Shown: piece by piece, positions 44,421 through 56,899 of the stretch
Numbering within the stretch: position 1 is the stretch's first letter
How the letters are laid out: each line of letters opens with the position of its first letter
NCBI GenBank assembly: GCA_964017195.1
Contig: OZ024895.1
Location: 16,162,034 to 16,226,033, forward strand
Length of the DNA stretch: 64,000 nt
Direction: 5' to 3'
Source: Siderastrea radians
Taxonomy: Eukaryota; Cnidaria; Anthozoa; Scleractinia; Rhizangiidae
Program-made: the position numbers and the translations under genes
The notes under the pieces: model-generated
Told to the model about the DNA's origin: nothing
Database searches by the model: none
What the model saw: only the letters and a program-made list of their open reading frames with translations

Positions 44421-45251
44421 CTGTGAGTATATATACGACGACTGTCATAAAGTGTAATCGTACCTTACATTGAAAAATGTAAATTTTTAGTATGTAACGG
44501 GAGTATTTGGTGTCCAATTTAAACTGAAATAACTGGATAAGGAAAATTCCGAGAACTCAGTTGGACGTGACCATTGACGGAGTCCAGTTTGGCAATTTTA
44601 CAATCCTCTTTCTCTTACAATTGTTTACAAACCTGCTTGTGTTAATTTGTTCTACTTTCTGAAGAAAAAGTGTTCACCAAATAAACTGACCTAAACACTC
44701 AAACACCATGATATACCGGACCGTTTACATTTTTCAAAACCTTTCGCGCCGTTGCAGAAAATACATGCTGGGTGCTGGTTGGATGAATTTTAATTCTATT
44801 GCATCTGCAGGTTTTTATTGGAGAACAAGCTGTTCAAATTAATTGGTACCGAATTGGTAATTTAGACAGCCGAGTTCTTCCTAGGCAAACATAGAACACT
44901 TTGGTGTCCTTATTCAGACAAAAAGGAAAAAGTAACAAGCAATTTATCCTAAAATTAAATAAAAGTAGTGCATGGATAGTGCACTTTTTGTTCTGTGTTT
45001 GTTTTGTTCATTTGAACTTATTTCATTTTCGTCTGAAGACCCCTAAACATTGTCTTCAAAAGGGCTAATTTCAATGCACTGTTAGCCACACAATCATAGC
45101 GTGGTACATCTGTGCTTACACGAGGCAAAATTTCGTGTCCAAAACACGCTTTTCCGACAACTGCGTTGTTGCTGCATTTATTAAATTATTTTTGGCTTGT
45201 TGTGTAAGTACAAATTCCGCCACTGATCGTTAATATTGTTTTTAAAAGTGT
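44421..45251. other. Spacer between cassettes G and H
   Basis: No exon, repeat or conserved block recognised. Confidence 0.45.
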
Positions 45252-45280
45252 TGTGATGTAAGATATTAATTTCCGCTCCA
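45252..45280 (+). promoter_or_regulatory. Cassette H conserved upstream block
   Basis: TGATGT (one base from TGACGT) followed by AATTTCCGCT at 45268-45277, 180 bases before the cassette H ATG, with GCGTTTTCCGCATTCCAG further on. Same arrangement as cassettes A-C. Confidence 0.4.
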
Positions 45281-45451
45281 GCTTGCTTCGTCGCATTGCG
45301 TTTTCCGCATTCCAGGGCGTCTGTAAAATACACAATAAACCACGGATTACTATATTATCGCTCAGAGCAACTGTATTTTCTCTTGGCTACATCGCCCTAT
45401 ACATCGCATTAACAGACAAGTTCTTTCGACTGATCATCCAGCATCGACGCG

Positions 45452-45524
45452 ATGCATTTTGTAGACTCAGTTCCATCTGCAGACTGGTGTATTTTTCTAG
45501 CGCTGTTGTTAATTCAGCATGCAG
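45452..45524 (+). CDS. Cassette H signal-peptide exon
   Basis: The ATG at 45452 opens 24 codons ending in phase 1 at GTATGT. The peptide has the FVDSVPSA start shared with cassette B and the core CIFLALLLIQHAG. It is intact, but the V exon after it is truncated. Confidence 0.6.
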
Positions 45525-45918
45525 GTATGTATGAATTTTGGCTACTTATTTGATGTATAATATAATAAGCTTCAGTTCTTATGTATGTATCATAAACTTT
45601 TGGATTATCAATAGGCCGTTTGATACGTACTACTATAGATTGTACTGTGCTAATTTATTGACGTTTTTTTTTTTTTACTTTAAACGTCGATTAACTGTCC
45701 TGAACTACATGTACACTCTTCCTCGTGTTTTATGAGCAATGGTCACCTTGGTTGCAATTCGTTGATTATTCGCTCATGCAAAACTCTTGTCTTGTAGCCG
45801 ATTATTAAAGATATACTTAGCTTAAGTTCAACTCAACCAGTAGCTGGAAAAATAACTATTTCAAAACGCCTTTGTAGCTAGTGCTTATCTAATTTCTATA
45901 TTATTTCTTGATTTGTAG

Positions 45919-46165
45919 GCATCTTTGGCCAGATACAGTTTACAACGAGATATGAAGGAAGAACCGTCACAGGATTAGTTGGGACTTCTGTGAACTTCAC
46001 CTGGAGCTTCTCTGGTGATATTTATATAGCTGATTGGGGACTCAAATTACCTGGTCTACATCACATTGATAATAATAAAAGACTAGTCTCTCTAACCAAG
46101 GCAGGCTCAGCAGTATTAGTAGTACCATCAGAATACACTGGACGTGTAAGCGGAAGTCGCATCGA
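45919..46165 (+). pseudogene. Cassette H V-like Ig exon, 3' truncated
   Basis: Acceptor TTGTAG. It is open for IQFTTRYEGRTVTGLVG, VNFTWSFSG, ADWGLKLPG, EYTGRVSGSR, then similarity ends abruptly near 46165 and a stop follows at 46208. The F strand with its YGC and the donor are missing, and no I exon follows. The sequence after it is repeat-like. Confidence 0.75.
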
Positions 46166-46399
46166 AAACTTGCTTGTATTGGTTGGCTTCACGATATGCG
46201 TTGCCTGAACAATGTCAATATCACTATCAAATCTGCCAGTTTGAGTGCGTGCAGAGAACAAAATACTATGCAAAGATATTGTCTAATACCCTAAAATTCA
46301 GTGTTTGCGCGCCCCTTTACTGAGTTTTTTATATGGCTGTGGATAAACCAGTTGATGCTTGTAGGCATGGTATCACGGCCAAAGAAAAAATAAAACAGA

Positions 46400-46860
46400 A
46401 AGCAACAATAACAACAATAACAACAAAAATAATCGGAAAAAAAAAAACCGGTTACAAAAAGAGTACATGTTTTACTTTAAGCAATTTTATGGTTGCAAGG
46501 TGGCGAAAAAAGAGAAAATGGTGAATTGACCATAGATGAACAATCGACGTAGCTGTGTGATTCAAAATCCCACTCAGGAATCTCTCAGAGTAAGCGGTGA
46601 AGCTTTGGATTATTTGGATGAGCCGACTTAAGAAGATTCAGAAGGAGCTAGAAAGCAGCAAAAACAACAACAAACAAAAACTCAATTAAAAAAAAACGAA
46701 CAAACAAGAAACAAAAAGAGCACGTCTCATTTTAAGCAATTTTATGCCGGTTATAAGGTGACGAGGAAATGTTTAATTGACAATAGATGAACACTTAACA
46801 TAGCTAGGTGATTGAAGATTTCACTGTGCCATCTCTCACAGTACGCCGGTTTATGATGAC
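46400..46860. repeat. Diverged direct repeat
   Basis: A unit containing ACAAAAAGAG, TTTAAGCAATTTTATG, AGGTG and ATAGATGAACA occurs at about 46440-46600 and again at 46700-46850. A-rich, non-coding. Confidence 0.55.
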
Positions 46861-47245
46861 TCACAAGCTAATAAACGGGCTCTGATGGACATCGAAAAAT
46901 GTTTCTGATCATTGAACTGTAACACCCAATTATTCGACGGTATATCTACGAAACTCTGGTAGGTGAAGATTACTTTCTTTACTTTACTACGTAAGCTCTC
47001 ATTAAGTCTTTTAAAACTTAAAAGTTTTGACAGAATCCCACAAACACATTCGGGCAACTTAAGATTAACATATTTCTCGAATATTGCAACTTGTGTTGTT
47101 GACATTTATAATATCAAGTGATGTTACCGATCACGAGGCACACCAGAGCTAGTCTAGAACTTCGAGATTCATTTTATGACCTTGTAAAAATTCAATACTC
47201 TGAGACGGCTTGCCAAGAAGATTTTATAGACCGACACTGCCTGGG

Positions 47246-47335
47246 CGAAAATTCGAGGCTCCGAGACTGCTTTGTCGAAAATTCGAGACTTCGAGACTGT
47301 TGTGCTAAAAAATCGAGACTCCGAGACGTAGAGAA
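47246..47335. repeat. Three 30-base tandem units
   Basis: CGAAAATTCGAG begins units at 47246 and 47276, and a diverged unit begins about 47305. Each contains CTCCGAGAC-like sequence. Open frames on both strands here are repetitive and not a gene. Confidence 0.65.
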
Positions 47336-47580
47336 TCGCTCTAAAAACGAGACTGCGAGACGTTTAAAAATAAGCCAAAATTTTGCGAGACCCTTATTTT
47401 TTGAAAGACCATTCGCCACCCCTAAACAAATAGCAGTAATATTGGCGACTACCTTGGGGCCTTGTCCGTTACTTCGGGACCAAAAAATTTGAAGAAAATG
47501 TTCCAATTCATTGCAATTTACATTCCGTTCAGTAATTTTGCGTATTTCTGTTTTTGCATTGAACTAATCCACGGAAAGCG

Positions 47581-47822
47581 TGACGTGCTCAGCGGAGGTC
47601 CGTTTAAGCTCGGCTATTCTAACAAAGGCAAGCCTTTCCGTGTTCCATAGAGGGTTTGAGAGTTACAAAACACACAGTCTATCTGCAAGTACATTTCATT
47701 CGCTGCCACGATCTTTCGACTGGCCGCCCGACATCGCTGAGATGCGTTTAGTAATCTCCATTCAGGCATTATAAAAGTGCAATAATGTGCTTTTCTTACA
47801 CTGCTTGTGTTTCCGGAAAGAG
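47581..47822 (+). pseudogene. Cassette I promoter block and leader remnant
   Basis: TGACGT at 47581-47586 near AGCGGAGG, then 161 bases on an ATG at 47742 (MRLVIS) and a leader-like 3' half before a GTATGT donor at 47823. The frame from the ATG hits a TAA, and the hydrophobic core is split between frames. No V or I exon follows before the repeats. Confidence 0.5.
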
Positions 47823-48204
47823 GTATGTATGAGTTTAGTTGATCTAGTCGGTTTGAGAAATATCCTAAGCTATACTGTACGAAATTAAAAGCAAGGAAAA
47901 CGCGATGTGCAATTCTGTCGATAATTTTAAACACCTTCAAAAACAACACCTTTGTCTTATTCATAACGTAAAGGACATGATTAGGTTGTCTACGTAGCGG
48001 TGTGGCGGGATTGTTTGCGAGATGTTTGAGCGCCGGGGCAGCCGGTTAAATTTCAGTTGAAGGTCGGATACAGTTTCCTTTTTTTATGCGACGGAACTGT
48101 TGTAAAAGGTTTAGTAAATTGCTTAATATTACAAGAGGCCCAGGTTAGTTTACAGAAAGGGACGTGGCAATCATTAGCGTTGCATTATCACCTGCAGAGC
48201 AACT

Positions 48205-48745
48205 AACATCACATAACATCACCTTTATTTCACCTCGGATTTACAAGGGTATCTGTATAGCTAATTTATCCGAGAAAGAAAAGACGAAGAAAAAAAATAG
48301 TATTAATAATAAAAATAAAAAATAAAATCATATCTTATATATACAGTACATTAAACTACTATTTACATAGGTAACAATTGCATTGATGTTCGAAAGAAAT
48401 TTGGCATATTTTAGTTTTGAACTCATTCAAGGACGTTAGTGACCTCAGGTCCTCTGTTAGTTTGTTCCACATGTTTGCAGTAGTGTATCTGAAGGAATGA
48501 AGACCGTAAGTGGTTGTGTTAACGTATAGGATAACAAGTTGCCTTGATCCTCGTAAGTTGCGTTCAGTATTCCTCATTTGAAAGAGACCACGCATGTACT
48601 TTGGCATCGTTTCGAACTGGATTGTCTTAAAAACTGTTTTCATCATGTCTTGGCATCTGATATTATACAGGTCACTAGAATTAAGAGCAGTTCTCTGAGA
48701 AAGTGTAGCAAAGTTGGAAATGAAAAATTTTAACCCTCTTCATTT
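48205..48745 (-). mobile_element. LINE-type retrotransposon 3' fragment
   Basis: On the minus strand the frame encodes the C-terminal signature of non-LTR retrotransposon ORF2 proteins: TTTYGLHSFRYTTANMWNKL, then LRSLTSLNEFKTKI, and upstream an FISNFATLSQRTALNSSD segment. It is truncated at its 5' end. The upstream 65-90 bases lie inside the large inverted repeat arm starting at 48681, so the arm and the LINE overlap. Confidence 0.75.
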
Positions 48746-50224
48746 TTTGTGTGAAGTTAGGTTGCCTGGGGGGATGAACGAAAACAGCCATATAAAGGTT
48801 AGCAGATGTGTCGTTGCCATGGTAACCGCAATCAATCATGCTACCCTCAAAGTCATATTTTGAGCAAACATTTTGCCCTTAAAAAGCAAAAATAAACTGG
48901 TCTGGTTCTCGGGTGAAGGTAAACCAATTAAAACAAAAATTCCCCAGGGAGAAGCTCCATTCCTCTAGTTTCTAAAACTTGATGTTTAAGTATATTGACT
49001 TTTATCAACGTGCTAAAATTGATCGCTGAACCAGGTTACCTTACGGCTATTTTGACAATCCGCCAAAACAAGCACAACCTTTTCCGCAATTTCTCCCAAA
49101 GTATTCTTTTCCCAGGATCGAAATTAGCATCAGAGTTTACATGGATACTAAAGATTCGAAACATCATAAAATCCTTTTGGGGAAAACTATATTATGGCCA
49201 TGGCCGTTGAACATATTTGAGGAAAATTTGAATGAATGTCAAAATTGGCCATTTTCAGGCTCCATTGTTTCGCTCAGAAAAGCTTTGGATAGACCTTTTA
49301 AGCTTCAAAGGTATTCTTTACAATCTTGTCTGTAAGCGTACTTTGATTTAAAAGGTTTTCGTTACACGAATTTGGATGAAATAGGAATTGATACAAAGCC
49401 TACCTTGTGAGTTTTGCCAATTTATACAGCAATTGATCGCGTACGTTTCTCCTTCGCTCGCTCCGTTTTCTTAACCCAATTCTAGCACAGCATCTTGCAT
49501 TCAGGTTAAATCTAACAGTTTACTCCATCCTACATCCACTAGTCGGTGATTTAAACCGCATATGATGGTGCATTTGTCCGCAGATGCTTGAAGTACCATT
49601 GAGCAGATCAAAACACAGTGATTATATTTGTGGTTTCTGCTGTCGAAGTACTGAAAATCGTCAACAAAATCCATCCAGGAAGCTAAACTATCGAATCACG
49701 AGTACTATACTCAGCAACTGCATGCCTGTAACAATCCAGTATATGTATCTGGCTATAATCGAGCAGGACATTGCGTTTGAGAAGCCATGAAGTTGTTGTT
49801 GACATCGACAAAACGTGTAGACCGGAAATGAGAGGGCAAGACTGCTGACCGGATGTACGAATTATTTTTATTTCATGCGTATGAAATGTTGATTTTCACC
49901 ATTGTAATAAATTCTATGGCGATTTTTACATTGGTGGTAAAAATAAAAGAATAGAATAAAGCATAAAGGAAATCTATTAGACCACAAATGATATCTAGAA
50001 GAAAACGCACCACAAGGTCGCACGAGGAATGTTACTTTTCCCACGGTGTGGAGCGTACTACGCAGTCCTCGTTATGGACAGGTATGATGCACTACAACTG
50101 ATCATAACGATTTTTACGTCTATTAAACAGAAATTGCCATTTTCTTTATTTTAGAAATATTTCTCAAATATTGTTAAGACCCAGTTTAGTTATCAATGTA
50201 TGGCCGAGACGTAAAGCACTACAG
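48681..50224 (+). repeat. Left arm of a 1.54 kb inverted repeat
   Basis: It matches the reverse complement of 53084-54632 with few differences (an estimate by eye, mid-90s per cent or better). It contains a small open frame (49584-49790, MLEVPLSRSKHSDYICGFC) also present in the right arm on the minus strand. No recognised protein domain. Confidence 0.88.
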
Positions 50225-51004
50225 GTTTTCGTTACACGAATTTGGATGAAATAGGAATTGATACAAAGCCTGCCTTGTGAGTTTTGCCAATTTATACAGC
50301 ATGCATTGACCGCGTGCGTTTCTCCTTCGCTCGCTCCATTTCTTTAAACCAATTCTAGCACGGCATCTTGCATTCAGGTTAAATCTAACAGTTTGCTCCA
50401 TCCTACATCCACTTGTCGGTGATTTAAACCACAGACGATGGCGCATTTGTCCGCAGATGCTTGATAAAGGACTATTGAGCAGATTAAAACACAGTGATTA
50501 TATTTGTGGTTTCTGCCGTCGAAGCACTGAAAACCGTCAACAAAATCCATCCATGAAGCTAAATTGTCGGAAAACGAATACTATACTCAGCAACTGTATG
50601 CCTGTAACGATCGAGTACATGTATCTGGCTATAATAAAGCGGGACATTGCGTTTTCTGAGAAGCCATGAAGTGGTTGTTGACAAAACGCGTAGATCGGGC
50701 TGTAGACCGGAAATGAGAGGGCAAGACTGCTGACCGGATGTATGATTTATTTTTATTTCAGCAAATGAAAATGTTGATTTTCAGCACTTTAATAAATGCT
50801 ATGGCGGTTTTTACATTGGCGGTAAAAAAAAAATGAAATAAAGCATAAAGGAAATGTATTAGACCACAAATGATATCTAGAAGAAAACGCACCACAACGC
50901 CGCTGGAGGAATGTTACTTTTTCCAGTGTGTGGAGCGTACTACACAGTCCCCATCATGGACAGGTATGATGCACTACAACTGATCATAACGAGTTTTACG
51001 TTAA
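50225..51004 (+). repeat. Second, diverged copy of part of the inverted-repeat unit
   Basis: It aligns with 49356-50110 in direct orientation, including the open frame (50457-50669, KHSDYICGFCRRSTENRQQN), with roughly one difference every ten bases. It is followed after a LINE insertion by a further copy of the unit end at 51395-51500. Confidence 0.75.
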
Positions 51005-51394
51005 CTTTACATAACATAACCTAACATAAACTTCATTTTTCTCGAATTTGAGAGTAGCTAGAAAGCTAATATTTCCGGAAAAGAACAACAAAATACATTA
51101 TAAAAATTCACAGAATATCAAATATATGAAAAGAGTCATATACAAAATTTACATTCTATTTGTATGATATATGTACTTAGGCCTGCATGTCAAGGTTAGC
51201 TAAAATTCTTTTAAGGTTAGCAAAATTGCTAGTCCTTACAGAGTCTGGCAGTAAGTTCCATTGTTTAGCATCACGGTAAGAAAAAGAATGAAGGCCGTAA
51301 GTAGTAGTTCTAGGCACAGGGGGTGTCAGAATATAATTACCGCGTAAATTAGAGGAAGCATCACAAAGAGTGAACAGTTTATTGAACTGTAGTT
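51005..51394 (-). mobile_element. LINE-type retrotransposon 3' fragment
   Basis: The minus strand encodes TTTYGLHSFSYRDAKQWNLL, then VRTSNFANLKRIL and a stop, the same ORF2 C-terminal signature as at 48359-48646 but a different subfamily. A short AACATAACATAACCT-type 3' end is at 51005-51030. It interrupts a copy of the local repeat unit. Confidence 0.75.
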
Positions 51395-51517
51395 GCCATT
51401 TTCTTCATTTTAGAATTATATCTCAAATATTGATAAAACTCAGTGTGGTTATCAATGTATGGTTGAGACATAAATCACTACAGTGGATTAAGTTTAGTGT
51501 TACCGTAAAATTAAATC

Positions 51518-52402
51518 TCAAGGGAGTATTTGGATGACGTCGTTGACACTAAAGGTTTCTATGATAACAAGAGGGCTCAAAAAGTTATAAATGAAGTTCC
51601 CCCGATCACAAATTTCAAGGACTCTTGGGTGTTTTAAACTTTGCCTCCTCTTTAGTTTGAAGAGGATGTACAAAAAGCCAATCCATACGTGAAAACACGT
51701 GAAAAAAAAAGTCACGTGAAGGCGCCTGCTTTAAGTAGATTGCGAGCAGTCGTTTTGTTTGCTTGTTTGTTTGTTCGTTTTTAGATTCTATCCGCAAAGG
51801 AGAATATATGAACCATGCGAGCCAACGCTAAAAACGAGGAGGGGTTGGGGAGAGGGACGAAAGATACGCTACATTGCTCGACTTTGTTTCACAGATGAGA
51901 CAATTTTAACAATGGTAAAATTTTGTTGTAAATGGGTACAATCAGTGTCAAGTTTCAGCAACTTAAATCTGAAGAAAGTATTTGGATGACGTCGTTGACA
52001 CTAAAGGCTTTTGTGATGAGACCTGATAACAAGGGGGCTCAAAAAGTTATAAATGAAGGGCCCCGATTACAAATTTCAAGAACTCTTGGGTTGAACTTCG
52101 TCGGCCTTTTTCAATTTGATGAGGGTAAACAAAAGGCTAAACCATTCTTCAAAAGTGAAGACGGACCTTTTGACAATCAATGATGGAAGACACCTGCTTT
52201 TAGTAGACTGCTTGCAATCGTCTTTCTTAGTTAAATTAAATTAAATTAGTTTTTCTTAGATCCTACGCGCAAACGGCAACGTATGAATCATGCAAACCAA
52301 CGGTATATCAAGAAGGGATTGGAGAGAGGAACCAAAGATACATCACATTGCTCCACTTTGTTTCAACGATTAATCGATGGTTATAACTTTGCCCTAAATG
52401 GA
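51518..52402. repeat. Diverged tandem duplication of about 447 bases
   Basis: Units at about 51518-51938 and 51965-52402 both contain TATTTGGATGACGTCGTTGA, CTCAAAAAGTTATAAATGAA, CAAATTTCAAG and a final TTGTTTCA segment. Fragments of open frame (VVDTKGF, AQKVINE) recur, but no protein family was recognised. Confidence 0.7.
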
Positions 52403-53083
52403 TATTGATTTTTATACTGGAAGAAATTCTCAGAGAGATCAAACTGACAGGTTTCTCATGGTAGCAAGTCTACCTTTAAACCGACAGGGAACATTCTACC
52501 CACGTCGTTATGGGAGCTTCAAGGGCTCACAGTTAATAATGCTATTAAGTATGGCGTTCAGGGCGTGTTGGGAAGGAAGAATGTGCCATACGTCGATTAC
52601 GATATGGAGATGTGTTCAAAGTTTTAACACCTAAGATGGCATCGACGTAAGACTTCTTCTTTCCTCCTGACACGCCCCTGAAACGCCGTACTTGATACCT
52701 TTTTTTTTTTTTAGGTTTGACAGTCGTAGATTGGCCCTAAGCTCATATCTCTTCATCAGTGCAACACAATATCATTCTCTTGTATTTGCAGCAGCAGTTT
52801 TCCACCTCTAGATCTGCCACGGATTGCCACGCTCCCGGCTCTGCGGGTAGCCTAGCCGTTATTTCTACCCTTGCTTCTTTCCCACCGAGTTTCTAGCTCT
52901 ATCTCAGATATTTAGCCGCTTGGGAGAAAAACGTGAGAAATATGAGGAGATCTGTTGTGGCGTTAAGACGTTGTCGACGGTAAATGACCGTTTGCCATCC
53001 TGAACACGAGTTTGCCACATCTTCTTGGCCACATACTGAATCTCATGCATACTGGATTTTACGGTAACACTAAACTTAATCCA
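52403..53083. other. Spacer of the large inverted repeat, right part
   Basis: No feature recognised. The last 40 bases (TTTACGGTAACACTAAACTT) match, inverted, 51485-51510, extending the repeat unit beyond the arm. Confidence 0.45.
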
Positions 53084-54632
53084 CTGTAGTGCTTTACGTC
53101 TCGGCCATACATTGATAACTAAACTGGGTCTTAACAATATTTGAGAAATATTTCTAAAATAAAGAAAATGGCAATTTCTGTTTAATAGACGTAAAAATCG
53201 TTATGATCAGTTGTAGTGCATCATACCTGTCCATAACGAGGACTGCGTAGTACGCTCCACACCGTGGGAAAAGTAACATTCCTCGTGCGACCTTGTGGTG
53301 CGTTTTCTTCTAGATATCATTTGTGGTCTAATAGATTTCCTTTATGCTTTATTCTATTCTTTTATTTTTACCACCAATGTAAAAATCGCCATAGAATTTA
53401 TTACAATGGTGAAAATCAACATTTCATACGCATGAAATAAAAATAATTCGTACATCCGGTCAGCAGTCTTGCCCTCTCATTTCCGGTCTACACGTTTTGT
53501 CGATGTCAACAACAACTTCATGGCTTCTCAAACGCAATGTCCTGCTCGATTATAGCCAGATACATATACTGGATTGTTACAGGCATGCAGTTGCTGAGTA
53601 TAGTACTCGTGATTCGATAGTTTAGCTTCCTGGATGGATTTTGTTGACGATTTTCAGTACTTCGACAGCAGAAACCACAAATATAATCACTGTGTTTTGA
53701 TCTGCTCAATGGTACTTCAAGCATCTGCGGACAAATGCACCATCATATGCGGTTTAAATCACCGACTAGTGGATGTAGGATGGAGTAAACTGTTAGATTT
53801 AACCTGAATGCAAGATGCTGTGCTAGAATTGGGTTAAGAAAACGGAGCGAGCGAAGGAGAAACGTACGCGATCAATTGCTGTATAAATTGGCAAAACTCA
53901 CAAGGTAGGCTTTGTATCAATTCCTATTTCATCCAAATTCGTGTAACGAAAACCTTTTAAATCAAAGTACGCTTACAGACAAGATTGTAAAGAATACCTT
54001 TGAAGCTTAAAAGGTCTATCCAAAGCTTTTCTGAGCGAAACAATGGAGCCTGAAAATGGCCAATTTTGACATTCATTCAAATTTTCCTCAAATATGTTCA
54101 ACGGCCATGGCCATAATATAGTTTTCCCCAAAAAGATTTTATAATGTTTAGAATCTTTAGTATCCATGTAAACTCTGATGCTAATTTCGTTTCTGGGAAA
54201 AGAATACTTTGGGAGAAATTACGAAAAAGGTTGTGCTTGTTTTGGCGGATTGTCAAAATGGCCGAAAGGTAACCTGGGTCAGCGATTAATTTTAGCGCGC
54301 ACGTTGATAAAAGTCAAAATACTTTATCACCAAGTTTTAGAAACTAGAGGAATGGAGCTTCTCCCTGGGGAATTTTTGTTTTAATTGGTTTACCTTCACC
54401 CGAGAACCAGACCAGTTTATTTTTGCTTTTTAAGGGCAAAATGTTTGCTCAAAATATGACTTTGAGGGTAGCATAATTGATTGCGGTTACCATGGCAACG
54501 ACACATCTGCTAACCTTTATATGGCTGTTTTCGTTCATCCCCCCAGGCAACCTAACTTCACACAAAAAATGAAGGGGGATTAAAATTTTTCATTTCCAAC
54601 TTTGCTACACTTTCTCAGAGAACTGCTCTTAA
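53084..54632 (-). repeat. Right arm of the 1.54 kb inverted repeat
   Basis: Reverse complement of 48681-50224. It ends 109 bases before the cassette J ATG and seems to have displaced the conserved promoter block expected there. Confidence 0.88.
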
Positions 54633-54740
54633 GTGGGAAAAAAATTACCAACGAACAGTGTAACTACTATCAATAAATGTATATCTTTCATATATATTGC
54701 ATCGGATAAAAAGCTTTCGGGGAAACTGTTCATCCTCGAT

Positions 54741-54822
54741 ATGATGCGTTTGGCAGGCTTCGTAATGGCATCTACACAATGCTGTATTTTCCTTCTACTG
54801 TTGCGGATAACACCGAATACAG
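54741..54822 (+). CDS. Cassette J signal-peptide exon
   Basis: Two near-adjacent ATGs (54741, 54744) open 27 codons ending in phase 1 at GTATAT. The core is CCIFLLLLRITP, the same length and phase as the cassette B leader. The leader is intact, but its V and I exons are broken and the upstream promoter block is missing. Confidence 0.6.
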
Positions 54823-55878
54823 GTATATATTTCGTTTAAAGCTTCCCCTTAGTTACCCTGAATGTTTATTCTCCACAAAATCCCTTGTTAAGTATCTGTA
54901 TTCTTGTTTGAGTTTTAATGCTTTACGACTTACTTCAGTTCTTCGGAGAAATTTCCTTGTTGCAGCAAATTAAGATAACTGAATAATCGATAATAGGTGT
55001 CGTTTTTCGACTGAAGCGTTAATACGCGACCCGTATGTCGCTAATACAAATTCTCCCACTGGTCTCAATTATTACTACTTGAACATCAAGACAATTCGAC
55101 TTTGGTGATCATTTTGCTCATTCTCATGACGGCTTTGTGTATTTGTAATTAATGCATGAAAACCGGTATGGCGCAGGGGAAATAACTTCTTACGCGTTCG
55201 ATGTCACGCATGCATAGCCGGTATGTTTTGTGGAGTTATGATCAATATCCGGTGTTGACTGGTTGATGCTCTGGTCTTGTATGGTTCAACGATATGTTAA
55301 CTGGGGCTGGCACATGTCGCTAAATAAATAAGTTAACTTACTATTTGAACAAGTGTTTTTAAAGAAAAGTAATAAGCTGAGTATAGTTTGTATTCCTAGT
55401 TTTTTTTTTGTCTCAGTGCTTAGCGAAATGGAAACTCTTAGCCCAAAATAAAAGGTTGTTGAAATACAATAGAAAACACACCTTAGCTTGCAAAAATACC
55501 CTGGTTTCAAATGGCTTTTCTCGGGCGCGAAGGCATGCGAACTTTAGTGTCTGACGCCACTCGATGACCTGCCGGATGTCGGCCTTCGGCCCAAAACCAT
55601 TCTTTGAAAGAGCACGAGGGAAACCCCTCAGTTACCCAGAGTATCCATTGCAGATAACAATTTGAAAACATCTTTTTTTAATAAAAAAAAAAAGAAAACC
55701 TAACAAACAAACAAAACCATGAGATCTCACCCGTGGGCAGTTATAATCGAGGTGTGAATAAGTACTCGGTGCACTTGGTGTTTTAAAAATATGCAGAAAA
55801 GTACAACAATAGCCAAAATGTTGTAACTAGTGTAGTTTGCATGTCATGAATAGCCTCTTAAATTTGTTTCTGTTGAAG
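54823..55878. other. Cassette J first intron
   Basis: AT-rich intron-like sequence; an A-rich tract lies near 55680-55710. No feature recognised. Confidence 0.45.
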
Positions 55879-56248
55879 TTATTCAATTTAAAACACCGTA
55901 TGAAGGAAAGTGTGTAAGAGGATTGGTTGGGTCTTCTTTGAACTTTACCTGGAGCTTCTCCGGTGACATAAGAACTGTTCAATGGGGACTCAAGAGAGCT
56001 GATATTGAAGACATAAATTCCAGCGCAATACTAGCAGGATTAGACCAGTCTCAGGCCCACAGCCAGTAACAGTCCTTCTGCGTACGCTGGACGCGTGATT
56101 GGTAATGGTGACATATCTTCTGGTCGGGCTATGTTCACCCTTAAGTCCATTACACCAAGGGATGAAAACATATATGGCTGCAAGCTGACAGACACAGCTG
56201 TTCTTTTCCCAGCTACTAAATTTGGCTCCGTGGTATTGGTTGTTGAAG
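55879..56248 (+). pseudogene. Cassette J V-like Ig exon, frameshifted
   Basis: Acceptor TTGAAG and donor GTGAGC retained. It reads LNFTWSFSG, VQWGLKRAD in one frame, then AYAGRVIGNG, SGRAMFTLKS, DENIYGC and VVLVVEG in another. The exon length of 370 bases is one base off the phase 1-1 length, so a single indel between about 56020 and 56080 accounts for the break. Confidence 0.78.
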
Positions 56249-56899
56249 GTGAGCTCTTGACATACAAATTTATATCTAAATATAGCTATGATTTATTGCC
56301 TAAATTTGATTCTATCCTACATAGTACCCTGGACAAAAAAAATTCAGGATCGGTTTACGTTATATGATCGTAAATTTTAAATGCTTTTCCTTAATTCCAC
56401 AACAGCAGCAAAATTGAGAAGAAAAATTGCGCAATTTCACTCATGGAAACTTTTTTAAATTCTTCAGTCTTCCCATAAGGCAGTGAAAAAAGCGGGGGAG
56501 TATTTGCGACCAATACGTTTTTGTGCCAAAAAATTCGTACTGCTTCTGCAATGTTTGTTTCCTTCACCTTTTTTTTTCATAGACGGAGTCATTTTGCACC
56601 AAACAGATATATGTGTAGAAACGTTCCTTTGCCAGATCTCTCAACTAACATTACTTAGTTGCTCGTTACCTGTTTCAAACAAATTCTACCGTGAAGCAAA
56701 CTGAAGGGCTTAATACTGAGGACGTTTACTAGAAGAACTGACGTGGTCACGCCTGTTTCCTCGCCCTTTCGTAAACGCTCATGTATTTCAAGAAATTTCG
56801 ATTATGTTGCCATTTTTATGGAATTTAAGTAAATAATTTGAAAGTTAAAATCGTTCAACCCAACCCTGAATTGTTTTGTCGAGGGCACCATCTGCATAC

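Noticed and set aside
47118..47506. Open frames of 104 and 124 codons on both strands with RLRD / SLEF repeats
   Set aside because: Caused by a 30-base tandem repeat, which keeps all frames periodic; no gene evidence.
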